Shown here one piece after another: positions 28,669-37,224 of a stretch of DNA of 64,000 bases. Position 1 is the first letter of the stretch; each line of letters begins with the position of its first letter. The notes under the pieces are model-generated. The model did not search any database. It worked only from the letters and a program-made list of their open reading frames with translations, and was not told the origin of the DNA. The position numbers were made by a program, and so were the translations under genes. Origin of the DNA: an uncultured Allobosea sp. (lineage in GTDB: Bacteria; Pseudomonadota; Alphaproteobacteria; Rhizobiales; Beijerinckiaceae); assembly GCF_945957345.1 (NCBI RefSeq), contig NZ_CAMFKW010000011.1, positions 1 to 64,000 on the forward strand, read 5' to 3'.

Positions 28669-28691
28669 GCCGCAGCGCTTCAAGCTGCGGC
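28669..28691. repeat. Second short hairpin in the same spacer
   Basis: GCCGCAG and CTGCGGC are perfect complements around a nine-base loop, four bases after the larger hairpin. Together they probably insulate the two convergent operons. Confidence 0.4.
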
Positions 28692-28738
28692 ATCTCAGGA
28701 CGAAGGACGCCCTGAACAAATATCCCCGCTGGGCTCGA

Positions 28739-29074
28739 TCAGACCTTCAAGTGGAACGTCACCAGCACGGTGATCTCGGCGCCATCGGGCAGCGTCGCGG
28801 CGACGCGCAGGAAATTGCCGAAATGCGCCAAGCGCTGGAAGGTGACCGAGTCCTTCGCGGCCGGCAGATCGAATTCCGAGCCCTCGGGGCACCAGTGCAG
28901 CCCGTCGGCCGATATCTCGACCCGTGCCTTCGGCAGCAATCCCTTCGGCTCCTTCAGCGCCCGGACGAAGACGATCGCCTCCTTGGCCCAGCCGGCTTCG
29001 TAAGGTTCGGTCGCGCTGGCGCCGGTCCAGCTTTCGTTGCGAGCAACGACGGCGGTCAGGTTCTCGGGCAGCAT
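28739..29074 (-). CDS. Conserved hypothetical protein of a sugar-acid ABC locus
   Basis: A 111-residue soluble protein of beta-sandwich character: WTGASATEPYEAGWAKEAIVF, then VEISADGLHWCPEGSEF and a final strand FLRVAATLPDGAEITVLV. It has no signal peptide. Its start overlaps the stop of the 294-residue gene by one base (TGATG), so they act together at the end of the permease operon. Family not recognised; the pattern is like small carbohydrate-binding sandwiches. Confidence 0.7.
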   Translation of the reverse strand: MLPENLTAVVARNESWTGASATEPYEAGWAKEAIVFVRALKEPKGLLPKARVEISADGLHWCPEGSEFDLPAAKDSVTFQRLAHFGNFLRVAATLPDGAEITVLVTFHLKV

Positions 29075-29958
29075 CAGAAATCCCCCGACAGGCAGACGGA
29101 GTCGAGATAGGCGAAGGCGCGCTTGTCGGTATCCGTCTCGGCGAAGAAGGCGAGGTTCAACATGCACCACAGGTTCTTCATCGCGGGGATGCGGATGCAG
29201 TCGTAACCGTCCATCGCAAAGACGCGATCGTTCACCTGGAAGCGCGTCGCCTGCATCGCCGCGAGGTCGAAATCGAAGCGCAGATAATGCCAATTCACCT
29301 TGGTCGGAATCTCGTTGTAGCAGAGCCGCTGCTCGCCGCCCGGCAGGTCCTCCCAGTCGTCCGGCGCGAGGTGGTAATGCGTGATCGTCTTGCCGGCGGT
29401 GCCGATCGGCTTGATCGGCGTCGTCTTGCGCTTGAACTGCCATTTCTGGATGTGCTGCCCGTCCTGCGCGTTGAGGAAGCGCAGGTGCGGCATCACCCGG
29501 TCACCCGGCCCTGACGTATCGCCGATCTGGAGATCGTAGAGGAAGCCGAAGGAGCGGATATCGGTCTCCGAGAGCGCGAGTTCCGTCGCCTCGGGCTTGA
29601 AGGTGAAATAGGCCTCCAGCCGGATCGGCCCGGCCTTGCGGAAGGTCAGCCGCTTGATCGCGACATTCTGTGCGCCCTTCCTGGCCCGCGTCGCGATCTT
29701 CAGCGCGTAGGAGCCGTCGACGCCACCATGCGAGCCGAAATCCCAGTTCGGCAGGGTCGAGAGCATGGCGTGGCTGTGCTGGGCATAGCCCGGCAGCATC
29801 GCGTCCAGCGTATCCTCGTAATTGCCGACGAGCTGGGTCCAGCCGCACATGCCCCGGTCGAAATCGTCGAGGCAGATGATCCGCGGCAGCGGGTCGAAGC
29901 GGCTGAGCTGCGGGTCGGCCTCGCGGATCGCGCGCCTGAGGTCGTCGAGCTGGGTCAT
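29074..29958 (-). CDS. Conserved hypothetical protein, perhaps carbohydrate-active (DUF6772-like)
   Basis: A 294-residue soluble protein with no signal peptide. Conserved-looking stretches are IICLDDFDRGMCGWTQLVGN near residue 28, ALKIATRARKG, and LRFDFDLAAMQATRFQVNDR near the C-terminus. The content of Trp, Asp and beta strands suggests a jelly-roll carbohydrate-binding or lyase fold. I recall families of this kind (DUF6772) beside sugar ABC transporters, but cannot confirm it here. It follows the permease gene by five bases and probably acts on the imported compound. Confidence 0.7.
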   Translation of the reverse strand: MTQLDDLRRAIREADPQLSRFDPLPRIICLDDFDRGMCGWTQLVGNYEDTLDAMLPGYAQHSHAMLSTLPNWDFGSHGGVDGSYALKIATRARKGAQNVAIKRLTFRKAGPIRLEAYFTFKPEATELALSETDIRSFGFLYDLQIGDTSGPGDRVMPHLRFLNAQDGQHIQKWQFKRKTTPIKPIGTAGKTITHYHLAPDDWEDLPGGEQRLCYNEIPTKVNWHYLRFDFDLAAMQATRFQVNDRVFAMDGYDCIRIPAMKNLWCMLNLAFFAETDTDKRAFAYLDSVCLSGDF

Positions 29959-29963
29959 GGCAA

Positions 29964-30791
29964 TTACCCCTTCACCGCGCCGGCGGTGAGACCCGCCACG
30001 AGATGCTTCTGCATGAGGATGACGAAGGCGAGCACCGGCACGAGCTGCACGGTGGAGGCCGCGAAGAGCACGCGCCATTCGACGCCCTCGACGGCGCCGA
30101 TCATCTCGGAGATCACCAAGGGCGCGGTCTTCGCCTTGGTCGTCGTGAAGATGAAGGCGAAGAGGAACTCGTTCCAGGCGTAGACGATGACGAAGACCGA
30201 GACCGCGAGCATGCCCTGCGCCGCCATCGGCAGGATGACGCGGGCGATGATCTGCATCTGCGAGGCGCCGTCGACCATCGCGGCCTCGTCGAGCTCGCGC
30301 GGGATCTGGTCGATGAAGGTGCGCATCACCACCGTGCCCAGCGAGACGAAGAAGGTGGCGTAGAGCAGGATCAGGATGAAATGCGTGTCGTTGAGCCCTA
30401 GCCAGTTCACCACCGGGAAAAGCGGCAGCGTGATCACGATCGGCGGGATCAGGCGTATGAAGATCAGGAAGAAGGCCGAGGCTTGCAAGCCGCGCGAGGC
30501 GAAGCGCGAATAGGCGAAGCCGGCGAGCAGCGAGACGCCGACGGCCAGCAGCGTCGCCCCGACCGTGACGAGGAAGCTGTTCCACAGGCCGAAGAAGAAA
30601 TCGCCCCAGCGGGTCCAGAGCGCCTGATAGTTCGCCAGCGTCGGCGCGAAGGAGAAGGCGCCGGTGGGCGAGAAGATGTCGCGATCGGCCTTGAAGGAGG
30701 ATAGCGCGATCAGGCCGATCGGCACCAGCGACCATGCGACGACGGCAAGCACGCCGATGAATTTCAGGAGATGGCGCAAAAGCTTAGGCAC
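29964..30791 (-). CDS. Carbohydrate ABC transporter permease (MalG/UgpE type)
   Basis: A 275-residue inner-membrane permease with six predicted helices, beginning with FIGVLAVVAWSLVPIGLIAL. The ATPase-contact EAA loop reads ELDEAAMVDGASQMQIIARVILP (about residues 170-192). It forms the translocation channel with the partner permease whose gene overlaps it by eight bases. The cluster holds no ATPase, so the pair must use one encoded elsewhere. Confidence 0.93.
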   Translation of the reverse strand: MPKLLRHLLKFIGVLAVVAWSLVPIGLIALSSFKADRDIFSPTGAFSFAPTLANYQALWTRWGDFFFGLWNSFLVTVGATLLAVGVSLLAGFAYSRFASRGLQASAFFLIFIRLIPPIVITLPLFPVVNWLGLNDTHFILILLYATFFVSLGTVVMRTFIDQIPRELDEAAMVDGASQMQIIARVILPMAAQGMLAVSVFVIVYAWNEFLFAFIFTTTKAKTAPLVISEMIGAVEGVEWRVLFAASTVQLVPVLAFVILMQKHLVAGLTAGAVKG

Positions 30792-31656
30792 GCGCGAACA
30801 TCTCCCGGTAGAGCCGGCGCAGATAGAACAGCGCGAGCAGGAGCGAGGCGAGCACGAGCAGCCAGCCGGTGGCGGCGGCCGAGCCGAAGGCGTTGTAACG
30901 GAAGGCCTCGAGATAGAGATAAACCGCCATCACCTCGGTCGAACGCGCCGGCCCGCCGCCGGTCATCAGCCAGACCTCGGAGAACAACCGGAAGGCGAAG
31001 ATATAGCGGAACAAGGCCGCGATCAGCAGCGCCGGCATCAAGAGCGGCAGGGTGATGCGCCGGAACGAGGTCCAGGCCGAGGCGCCGTCGATCGAAGCCG
31101 CCTCGTAGAGATCGCTGGGGATCGAGAGCCGCGCCGCATAGAGGATGATGAACGAGAACGGCAGGTGCAGCCAGATCGAGAGCAGGCTGACCATGGCGAG
31201 GCCGTGGCTCGGGTTCACTGCCCATTCGATCGGCGGCAGGCCGATCGTGGCCAGGAGCCGGCTCATCATCCCGACATCTGGCTCGAACAGATAGCGCCAC
31301 ATCACCACCGCCGAGACCTCGCTGACGGCATAAGGCGCGAGCACGATCGCGAGCAGGAGCGCGCGAAACGGCACTCCGGAGGCGAAGAACAGCGCCATGC
31401 CGAGCCCGATCAGCAATTCGACATGCACGACGACCGCGACGACGATGACGGTATTGAGCAGCGCCTTCCAGAAATACGGATCGGCCAGCACCTTGGCGTA
31501 GTTAGCGAGGCCGACGAATGTCGGCGCCTGCCCGAAGGAGGACTGGTTGAGGCTCAGCCAGAAGACATAGAGCGCCGGCAGGAAGATGATGCCGCCGATC
31601 ATCAGCTGGACTGGAGTGACCAACGCGACCGCGGAAAGGGGCGTGCGCGCGCTCAT
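30784..31656 (-). CDS. Carbohydrate ABC transporter permease (MalF/UgpA type)
   Basis: A 290-residue six-helix permease, first helix LMIGGIIFLPALYVFWLSL. The EAA loop is present as DLYEAASIDGASAWTSFRRITLPLL. The start at 31656 shares bases with the stop of the enolase-superfamily gene (ATGA), so enzyme and transporter are co-translated. It pairs with the MalG-type protein and, by context, with the binding proteins encoded divergently at 33654 and 35006. Confidence 0.93.
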   Translation of the reverse strand: MSARTPLSAVALVTPVQLMIGGIIFLPALYVFWLSLNQSSFGQAPTFVGLANYAKVLADPYFWKALLNTVIVVAVVVHVELLIGLGMALFFASGVPFRALLLAIVLAPYAVSEVSAVVMWRYLFEPDVGMMSRLLATIGLPPIEWAVNPSHGLAMVSLLSIWLHLPFSFIILYAARLSIPSDLYEAASIDGASAWTSFRRITLPLLMPALLIAALFRYIFAFRLFSEVWLMTGGGPARSTEVMAVYLYLEAFRYNAFGSAAATGWLLVLASLLLALFYLRRLYREMFARA

Positions 31657-32780
31657 CAGGCGATCCTGAAGCGCGCGAGCGCCTCGCGATCGATCTCGAT
31701 GCCCAGCCCCGGCCCCTGCGGGATCGCAAGCTTGCCGTCGACGAGCTGCGAGCCCTCGCCGACGAGCGGCCGGGTGAAGGCGTCGCGCAGCGGGTTCTCG
31801 TAGACCATGCATTCGAAGGTGCGGAAGCTCTCCGCCGCCGCCGCCAGTTGCAGGCTCGCCGCCACGCAGATCGCGCCCGACCAGCCGACATGCGGCGCGT
31901 AAGCGGTATTGAACGCCGCAGCCAGCTCGGCGATGCGCCAGGTCTCGGTGATGCCGCCGGAGCGGGTGACGTCGGGCTGGATCAGCCCCAGCGAGCGGTC
32001 CTGCAGCATGGTCAGCGCCTCGCCCGCGACGAAATCGCTCTCGCCGGCCGCGAGCCGGATCGGCAGGTGCTGGGCGAGGCGGCGATAGCCCTCGCGATCA
32101 TGCGGGGCGATCGGCTCCTCGAAGAAGCCGTAGCCGAGATCGGCGAGCGCCCGGCCGACGATCATCGCATCCTCGACATCATAGGCCCAGTTCGCATCGA
32201 CATAGAGGGCGATCTCGTCGCCCGCGAGCCGGCGGACCAGCTTCGCGCGAGCTACCGCATCGCGCAGCGGATGGCCGAGCTTGACCTTGATCTCGCGGAA
32301 GCCGGCTTTCAGCGCCGCCACGACCTCAGCCTCGACCGTGGCATCGTCGAGCCAGTTGATCGAGGAGGCATAGGCCGCAACCTCTTTGCGCCCCATGCCG
32401 CCGAGCAGGCGATGGATCGGCTGGTTTGCCTGCTTGCCCGCGATATCCCAGAGCGCGATATCGACCGCCGCGATCGCCTCGACGACCTGCCCGCCGGGCC
32501 GGCCCGAGAGCGCGGCGCGCATCGCCTTCCACAATGCGCGCCGGTCGGCAGCATCGCGCCCGATCAGGCGCGGCACCAGGCCGTCTTCGATGAAGCGCGC
32601 ATAGCCGGCGGCGCCGCGCCGGCACAGCCCCTCGCCGAACCCAATCGTGCCGTCCTCGGCCTCGACCTCCACGACGACGATCTCGATCGCCGGATAATCG
32701 CCCTGCGAGGTCCGCTGCACCTTGGGCAGGGTCGCCCGCAGCGGATGGACGTGAACTTTGGCGATGCGGCTGGCCGACAT
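31656..32780 (-). CDS. Mandelate racemase/muconate lactonizing enzyme family protein
   Basis: A 374-residue enolase-superfamily enzyme with the two-domain layout (capping domain, then beta-alpha barrel). The catalytic KxK motif is in EIKVKLGHP. The three metal ligands are in YVDANWAYD, FFEEPI and AAGESDF, and a His lies in YAPHVGWSGA. It abstracts a proton alpha to a carboxylate, so it is likely a sugar-acid dehydratase or racemase; cis,cis-muconate chemistry is less likely given the sugar-type transporter. It heads the minus-strand operon, opposite the GntR gene. Confidence 0.92.
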   Translation of the reverse strand: MSASRIAKVHVHPLRATLPKVQRTSQGDYPAIEIVVVEVEAEDGTIGFGEGLCRRGAAGYARFIEDGLVPRLIGRDAADRRALWKAMRAALSGRPGGQVVEAIAAVDIALWDIAGKQANQPIHRLLGGMGRKEVAAYASSINWLDDATVEAEVVAALKAGFREIKVKLGHPLRDAVARAKLVRRLAGDEIALYVDANWAYDVEDAMIVGRALADLGYGFFEEPIAPHDREGYRRLAQHLPIRLAAGESDFVAGEALTMLQDRSLGLIQPDVTRSGGITETWRIAELAAAFNTAYAPHVGWSGAICVAASLQLAAAAESFRTFECMVYENPLRDAFTRPLVGEGSQLVDGKLAIPQGPGLGIEIDREALARFRIA

Positions 32781-32820
32781 CCGGCATGGCCCTCCCGAGG
32801 CGTGTCACTGGGCGACATCT

Positions 32821-32835
32821 ACTTATCTGATAGGT
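32821..32835. promoter_or_regulatory. Candidate GntR operator in the divergent promoter
   Basis: ACTTATCTGATAGGT is close to a perfect palindrome (ACYTATCNGATARGT). It lies 40 bases before the enolase-family start and 56 bases before the GntR start, a fitting place for a FadR-type regulator to control both arms. Confidence 0.6.
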
Positions 32836-32890
32836 TTAACAGTTGCCAAGGAACGCGGCATCTGTCAATGATCGCCACCGGAGGATAGTG

Positions 32891-33682
32891 ATGAGCGATC
32901 TCGCCCGTGCCGTGCTGGATGCAGATGACCCGTTCGCAGGCGGCGATGTCGTGCCGATGCGGCTCGGCGATGCCGTGATCCAGCGCATCACGCAGGCGAT
33001 CCATGAGGGCCGCCTGAAGCCGGGCGATTCTCTGCCGTCGGAATCGCGCATCGCCGCCTCCTTCGGCGTCAGCAAGCCGATCGCCCGCGAGGCCGTCCGC
33101 CAGCTCGCAGCGATGGGCGTCGTCCATATCCAGCAGGGCAAGCCGACGCGAGTCCAGGCGCTCGACGCCGCCCCGCTCGACCGCTTCTACCGCTTCGCCG
33201 TGCGCGGCCGGGCCAATGGCCTGACCGAGGCCGTGGAGCTGCGCCGCATCCTCGAGCCGCCGATCGCCGCGCACAGCGCCGAACGCCGTTCGGCGGAGGA
33301 TATCGAGAAGCTCGATCTCATTCTCGCCCGGATGGAAGATGCACTCGGCAGCGTGCCCCGCTGGATCGAGGCCGATCTCGATTTCCACGAGGCCGTCGCG
33401 GCGTCCTCAGGCAACCGCCTGCTCGATTTCCAGATCCGCGGCTTGAGGCCAGTGATCCGCGAGGTCATGGAGATCTTCAATTCGCGCGAAGCCCGCGGGC
33501 CGGAGGACTGGCAGCAAACCTTTGCGCGCCATGTCCGCGTCGTCGCGGCGATCCGCGCGGGCGATTCTGCTGCGGCTTCCGCCGCCATGAACAAGCATTT
33601 CGAAGCGGCAGAAGCCGCCATCGCGGAACTCGCGAGCCACAGGGAGGATCAGCATGAGCCAAGGGGCGACACTCGACCGTAG
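32891..33682 (+). CDS. GntR-family regulator (FadR subfamily)
   Basis: A 263-residue regulator. The winged helix-turn-helix lies at residues 18-85 (LKPGDSLPSESRIAASFGVSKPIAREAVRQLAAMGVV). It is followed by an all-helical FCD ligand domain with ELRRILEPPIAAHSA, DLDFHEAVAASSGNRL and a C-terminal HFEAAEAAI segment whose His can bind metal. It probably senses the sugar acid handled by this locus and represses both divergent arms. The start at 32891 follows GGAGG. Its 3' end overlaps the first binding-protein gene by 29 bases. Confidence 0.93.
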   Translation: MSDLARAVLDADDPFAGGDVVPMRLGDAVIQRITQAIHEGRLKPGDSLPSESRIAASFGVSKPIAREAVRQLAAMGVVHIQQGKPTRVQALDAAPLDRFYRFAVRGRANGLTEAVELRRILEPPIAAHSAERRSAEDIEKLDLILARMEDALGSVPRWIEADLDFHEAVAASSGNRLLDFQIRGLRPVIREVMEIFNSREARGPEDWQQTFARHVRVVAAIRAGDSAAASAAMNKHFEAAEAAIAELASHREDQHEPRGDTRP

Positions 33683-34949
33683 GCAGTTCGGCGCCGGCAT
33701 CCTCGGGTTGAGCTTCGCCGGGCTCGGCCACGCCGCGCAGGCGCAAAGCGGCCCGTTCAACGTCTTCACCCATCGCGTCATGCAGACGGTCGCGACCGGA
33801 GCGCAGGGCGGCGACATCACCAAGGATTGGGCGCAGAAGAACGGCGTCACGGTCCAGTGGACGACCTTCGACACCGGCCCCTTGCAGGAGCGTCTGTTCC
33901 GCGAGGCCAGCCTCGGCGAGACCTCCGTCGATGTCGGCTTCGTCGTCAACACGCAGGTCGTGCCGCGCGCCGCGACCCTGTTCGAACCGCTCGACGACTA
34001 TCTGAAAAAGGACCCGGTCGAGGACGTCGCCGACATCTTCCCCGGCCTGATGGAAGGCATGAAAGTCGGCGGCAAGCAGCTCGCCATCCCCTTTCGCCAC
34101 GCCTCTTCCGGCCTGCATTACAATGAGGAGATCCTGGCCGAGAAGGGCTTCACCAAGCCGCCTGCGACGATCGAGGAGATGATCGAGATCGCCAAGGCCT
34201 GCAGCTATCGCCGCGCCGATGGCACGCAGGTCGTGGGCCTCTGTACGCCGGGCGTGACCTACCCGAACGTGATCGACCTCGCCCGCGCCTGGGACGGCGA
34301 ATTCATCACGCCCGGTTTCAAATGCGTCGCCGACCAGCCGCCTATGCTGAATGCGATCCGCACGCTGCGCGAACTCTTCCAGGCCAATGCCTTCCCGCGC
34401 AATTTCGCGACGCTCTCGCCCGAGGATGTCAATGTCTGGATGCAGCAGGGCCGCGCCGCAATGAGCCTGCAGAGCATGGGCCGCAACCGCATCTACAACG
34501 ACCCGCAGAAGTCGAAATTCCCCGGCAAGATCAAGACCATCGCCGTGCCCGCCTCGAAGACGCTGGCCGGCAAATATGTCGCTGCCCCGGCCAAGGTCGA
34601 GTTCTGGGGCATGGTCATCCCGAAGAACGCCAGGCGCAAGAACCTCGCCTGGAGCTTCATCAAGGCGATGACCTCGAAGGAGGCGACGCTGAAAGCAGCG
34701 CTCAACGGCAACGGCCCGGTCCGCGCCTCGACCTATGCCGACCAGGATTTTTCCGGGACCGTGCCTTACGCGGCCGAGGAGCTGAAGGTGCTCAAGGTCG
34801 CGCGCGTGCCGATGCCGGCCTTCGACGAGGCGGCGCGGGCCGGCGACCTGTTCAAGGAAGAGGCGGAAGCCGCCGTGCTCGGCATGAAGACGCCGGAGGA
34901 GGCGATGGCCTCGCTGGTCAAGCGTGTGCAGCCGCTGCTGCCGGCCTGA
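33654..34949 (+). CDS. Extracellular solute-binding protein, family 1 (copy 1)
   Basis: A 431-residue sugar-type binding protein with a Tat-like signal (LDRRQFGAGILGLSFAGLG). It belongs to the SBP_bac_1 class: VNTQVVPRAATLFEPLDDYL, the FRHASSGLHYNEEIL segment, and MQQGRAAMSLQSMG near residue 265. It overlaps the GntR gene, so they share transcripts. It is clearly paralogous to the next gene in segments such as NGNGPVR, STYAD and PAFDE, and probably delivers the substrate to the permeases encoded on the other strand. Confidence 0.92.
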   Translation: MSQGATLDRRQFGAGILGLSFAGLGHAAQAQSGPFNVFTHRVMQTVATGAQGGDITKDWAQKNGVTVQWTTFDTGPLQERLFREASLGETSVDVGFVVNTQVVPRAATLFEPLDDYLKKDPVEDVADIFPGLMEGMKVGGKQLAIPFRHASSGLHYNEEILAEKGFTKPPATIEEMIEIAKACSYRRADGTQVVGLCTPGVTYPNVIDLARAWDGEFITPGFKCVADQPPMLNAIRTLRELFQANAFPRNFATLSPEDVNVWMQQGRAAMSLQSMGRNRIYNDPQKSKFPGKIKTIAVPASKTLAGKYVAAPAKVEFWGMVIPKNARRKNLAWSFIKAMTSKEATLKAALNGNGPVRASTYADQDFSGTVPYAAEELKVLKVARVPMPAFDEAARAGDLFKEEAEAAVLGMKTPEEAMASLVKRVQPLLPA

Positions 34950-35005
34950 CCGATCGAGAATACGGCGCGGTAACGGCGCCGAAGACACAATCCCGGAGGA
35001 CATCG

Positions 35006-36295
35006 ATGACGTTTCGGATCTCGCGCCGCCGGTTCGGCGCTCTCGCTGGTGCCGCTGCCACTTCGGCACTTATGCCAAAAGGCGCCTTCGCCCAAGCCAA
35101 GACGCTCACCGCACTCGGCCACCGCGTCCACCAGAACGCGGCCACGACCGGCCCCGGCGGCGACGCGACCGAAGCCTTCCGCAAGGCCAGTGGCGCCGAT
35201 GTGAACTGGGTCACGTTCGGCGACGTGAACGCCGTGCATGAGCGATTGTTGCGCGAGGCTTCGCTCTCGGAGACCTCGATCGACGTCGCCTATCTCGTCA
35301 ACGGCCGCGCCGTCCCGCGCAATCTCCAGCTCTTCGAGCCGCTGGACGCGCTGTTGAAGCAGGCGCCGATCGAGGCCTTCGACGATTTCGCGCCGGGCCT
35401 GCTCGCCCCGCTCAAGCTCGGGGATGCCTTGCACGGCATCCCCGTCCGCCACGCGACCAATGCCCTGATCTACAACGAGGCCCTGCTGGAAGAGCGCGGC
35501 GTCACCAAGCTGCCGACGAGCTTCGAGGAGCTGGCCGAGCTTGTCCGCAAGCTCACCTTCAAGCGCGAGGACGGCACGCAGGTCTATGGCCTCGCCTTCA
35601 CCGCCGTCTTCGCCTCGAATTTCCTGACGCTCGCCCGCTGCCTCGGCGGCGATTATATGACGACCGACGGCAAGATCGTCGCAGCCGACGCGCCGATGGT
35701 GAAGACGCTCACATTGCTCGCCGATTTCTACAAGGCCGGCGTGCTGCCGCGGAATTTCGCGACGGTGAACAACGAAGAGATCACCACCTGGATGCAGCAG
35801 GGCCGGGCGGCGATGACGATCAACCCCTTCGCCCGATTGGTCACCTATAACGATCCGTCCAAGGGCAAGTACGGCGGCAGGTTCAAGTCGCTGCTGCCGC
35901 CGATGGCAGCCGATCTCGTCGGCAAGGTCGCCTTCGCGCCGACGACCGAGTTCTGGGCGCTGATGATCCCGAAGAACGCCAAGCAGAAGCCGTTGAGCTG
36001 GGAGTTCATCCGAGCGCTGTCCTCGAAGGCCGGCACGACCGCCATGGCGCTGAATGGCAACGGCCCTGTCCGCATCTCGACCTATGCCGACGAGAAGCTG
36101 AAGGCGGCGATGCCCTATGCCGCTGACGAGGCCGCGGCGCTCAAGGCCTCGCGCATCCATCTGCCGGCCTTCGACGAGCAGGCCCGCGCCCATGACATCT
36201 TCATTGAGGAAACACAGGCCGCCGTGCTCGGCCGCAAGCCGGCGCAGCAGGCGATGGACGATGCGACCGCCCGCGTGAAGCCGCTGCTCGGCTGA
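35006..36295 (+). CDS. Extracellular solute-binding protein, family 1 (copy 2)
   Basis: A 429-residue paralogue of the preceding protein with the same segment order: Tat-like signal ISRRRFGALAGAAATSALM, RLLREASLSETSIDVAYLVN, PVRHATNALIYNEALLEERG, and MQQGRAAMTINPFAR. NGNGPVRISTYADEK also matches copy 1. CGGAGGA precedes the start. Two binding proteins for one permease pair suggest the system takes up two related compounds, or that one copy now acts as a sensor. Its stop codon overlaps the SDR start. Confidence 0.92.
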   Translation: MTFRISRRRFGALAGAAATSALMPKGAFAQAKTLTALGHRVHQNAATTGPGGDATEAFRKASGADVNWVTFGDVNAVHERLLREASLSETSIDVAYLVNGRAVPRNLQLFEPLDALLKQAPIEAFDDFAPGLLAPLKLGDALHGIPVRHATNALIYNEALLEERGVTKLPTSFEELAELVRKLTFKREDGTQVYGLAFTAVFASNFLTLARCLGGDYMTTDGKIVAADAPMVKTLTLLADFYKAGVLPRNFATVNNEEITTWMQQGRAAMTINPFARLVTYNDPSKGKYGGRFKSLLPPMAADLVGKVAFAPTTEFWALMIPKNAKQKPLSWEFIRALSSKAGTTAMALNGNGPVRISTYADEKLKAAMPYAADEAAALKASRIHLPAFDEQARAHDIFIEETQAAVLGRKPAQQAMDDATARVKPLLG

Positions 36296-37047
36296 TGGCG
36301 GGAGCGCTTTCGGGCCGCACCGCCCTCGTCACCGGTGCGGCAAGCGGCATCGGCCTCGCCGTCGCGGCGCGCCTCGCCGAAGCCGGCGCGCATGCGATCA
36401 TCCATGATCGCGATGCCGCCGCGGCCGATGCAGCGACAGCCGATCTGCGAGCCCAGGGCCTAGCGGCTTCGGCCCTGATCGCCGATCTCGCCGAGACGGC
36501 GGCTTCCACTGCGATGGTGGCAGAGCTGAAGGCAAAGGCGGCCGAGCCCGATATCCTCGTGCTTTGCGCGTCCGTCGAGATGCAGGAAACCTGGGACGCG
36601 GTCTCGGAAGCGGCGATGGCCGCGCAGACCGCGATCAATATCCACACGACCGTGCGGCTGCTGCAGGCCTTCCTGCCGGGCATGCTGGCGCGCGGCTTCG
36701 GCCGGGTGATCGCGATCGGCAGCGTGCAGGAAGCGCGGCCCAACCCGACCCATTTCTACTACGCCGCCACGAAGGCAGCGCAGACCAACATGATCCTGAA
36801 CCTCGCCCGCACCACGCAGGTGCCGGGCGTCACCTTCAACATCGTCAAGCCCGGCGCGATCCTGACCGACCGCAACCGCGCCGTCCTCGCCCAGCCCGGG
36901 CGGGAGGCGCAGGTGCTCGCCCGCATCCCCCTCGGCCGGCTGGGCAGACCTGAGGATTGTGCCGGCATCGCCCTGCTGCTCAGCTCGCCCGAAGGCAGTT
37001 ATATCAACGGCGCCGAGATCGCGGTGGATGGCGGCTTGCGGCTGTGA
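36295..37047 (+). CDS. Short-chain dehydrogenase/reductase
   Basis: A 250-residue NAD(P)-dependent SDR. The nucleotide-binding TGAASGIG lies near residue 13, and the catalytic Tyr and Lys sit in YYAATKAAQ. The C-terminal GRLGRPEDCAGIALLLSSPEGSYINGAEIAVDGG is typical of the classical group. It probably oxidises the sugar-derived compound imported by the locus. The start overlaps the stop of the second binding protein (TGATG). Confidence 0.93.
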   Translation: MAGALSGRTALVTGAASGIGLAVAARLAEAGAHAIIHDRDAAAADAATADLRAQGLAASALIADLAETAASTAMVAELKAKAAEPDILVLCASVEMQETWDAVSEAAMAAQTAINIHTTVRLLQAFLPGMLARGFGRVIAIGSVQEARPNPTHFYYAATKAAQTNMILNLARTTQVPGVTFNIVKPGAILTDRNRAVLAQPGREAQVLARIPLGRLGRPEDCAGIALLLSSPEGSYINGAEIAVDGGLRL

Positions 37048-37224
37048 CAGCCACAGCGACCGGGGACTGCCACTCGCGCCCGCTCGCCTCGCGACGGCGA
37101 AATCAGCAACCTCGCTCCCGCTCTGGCCATGGCGAGCGCCTGGCACGCAGGGCAATACAGTTCCAGCCCTGAGCGGCGGCTATGAGCAGTCCCGCGCGAG
37201 CACGGGACTATTCCGAAGCCAGCC

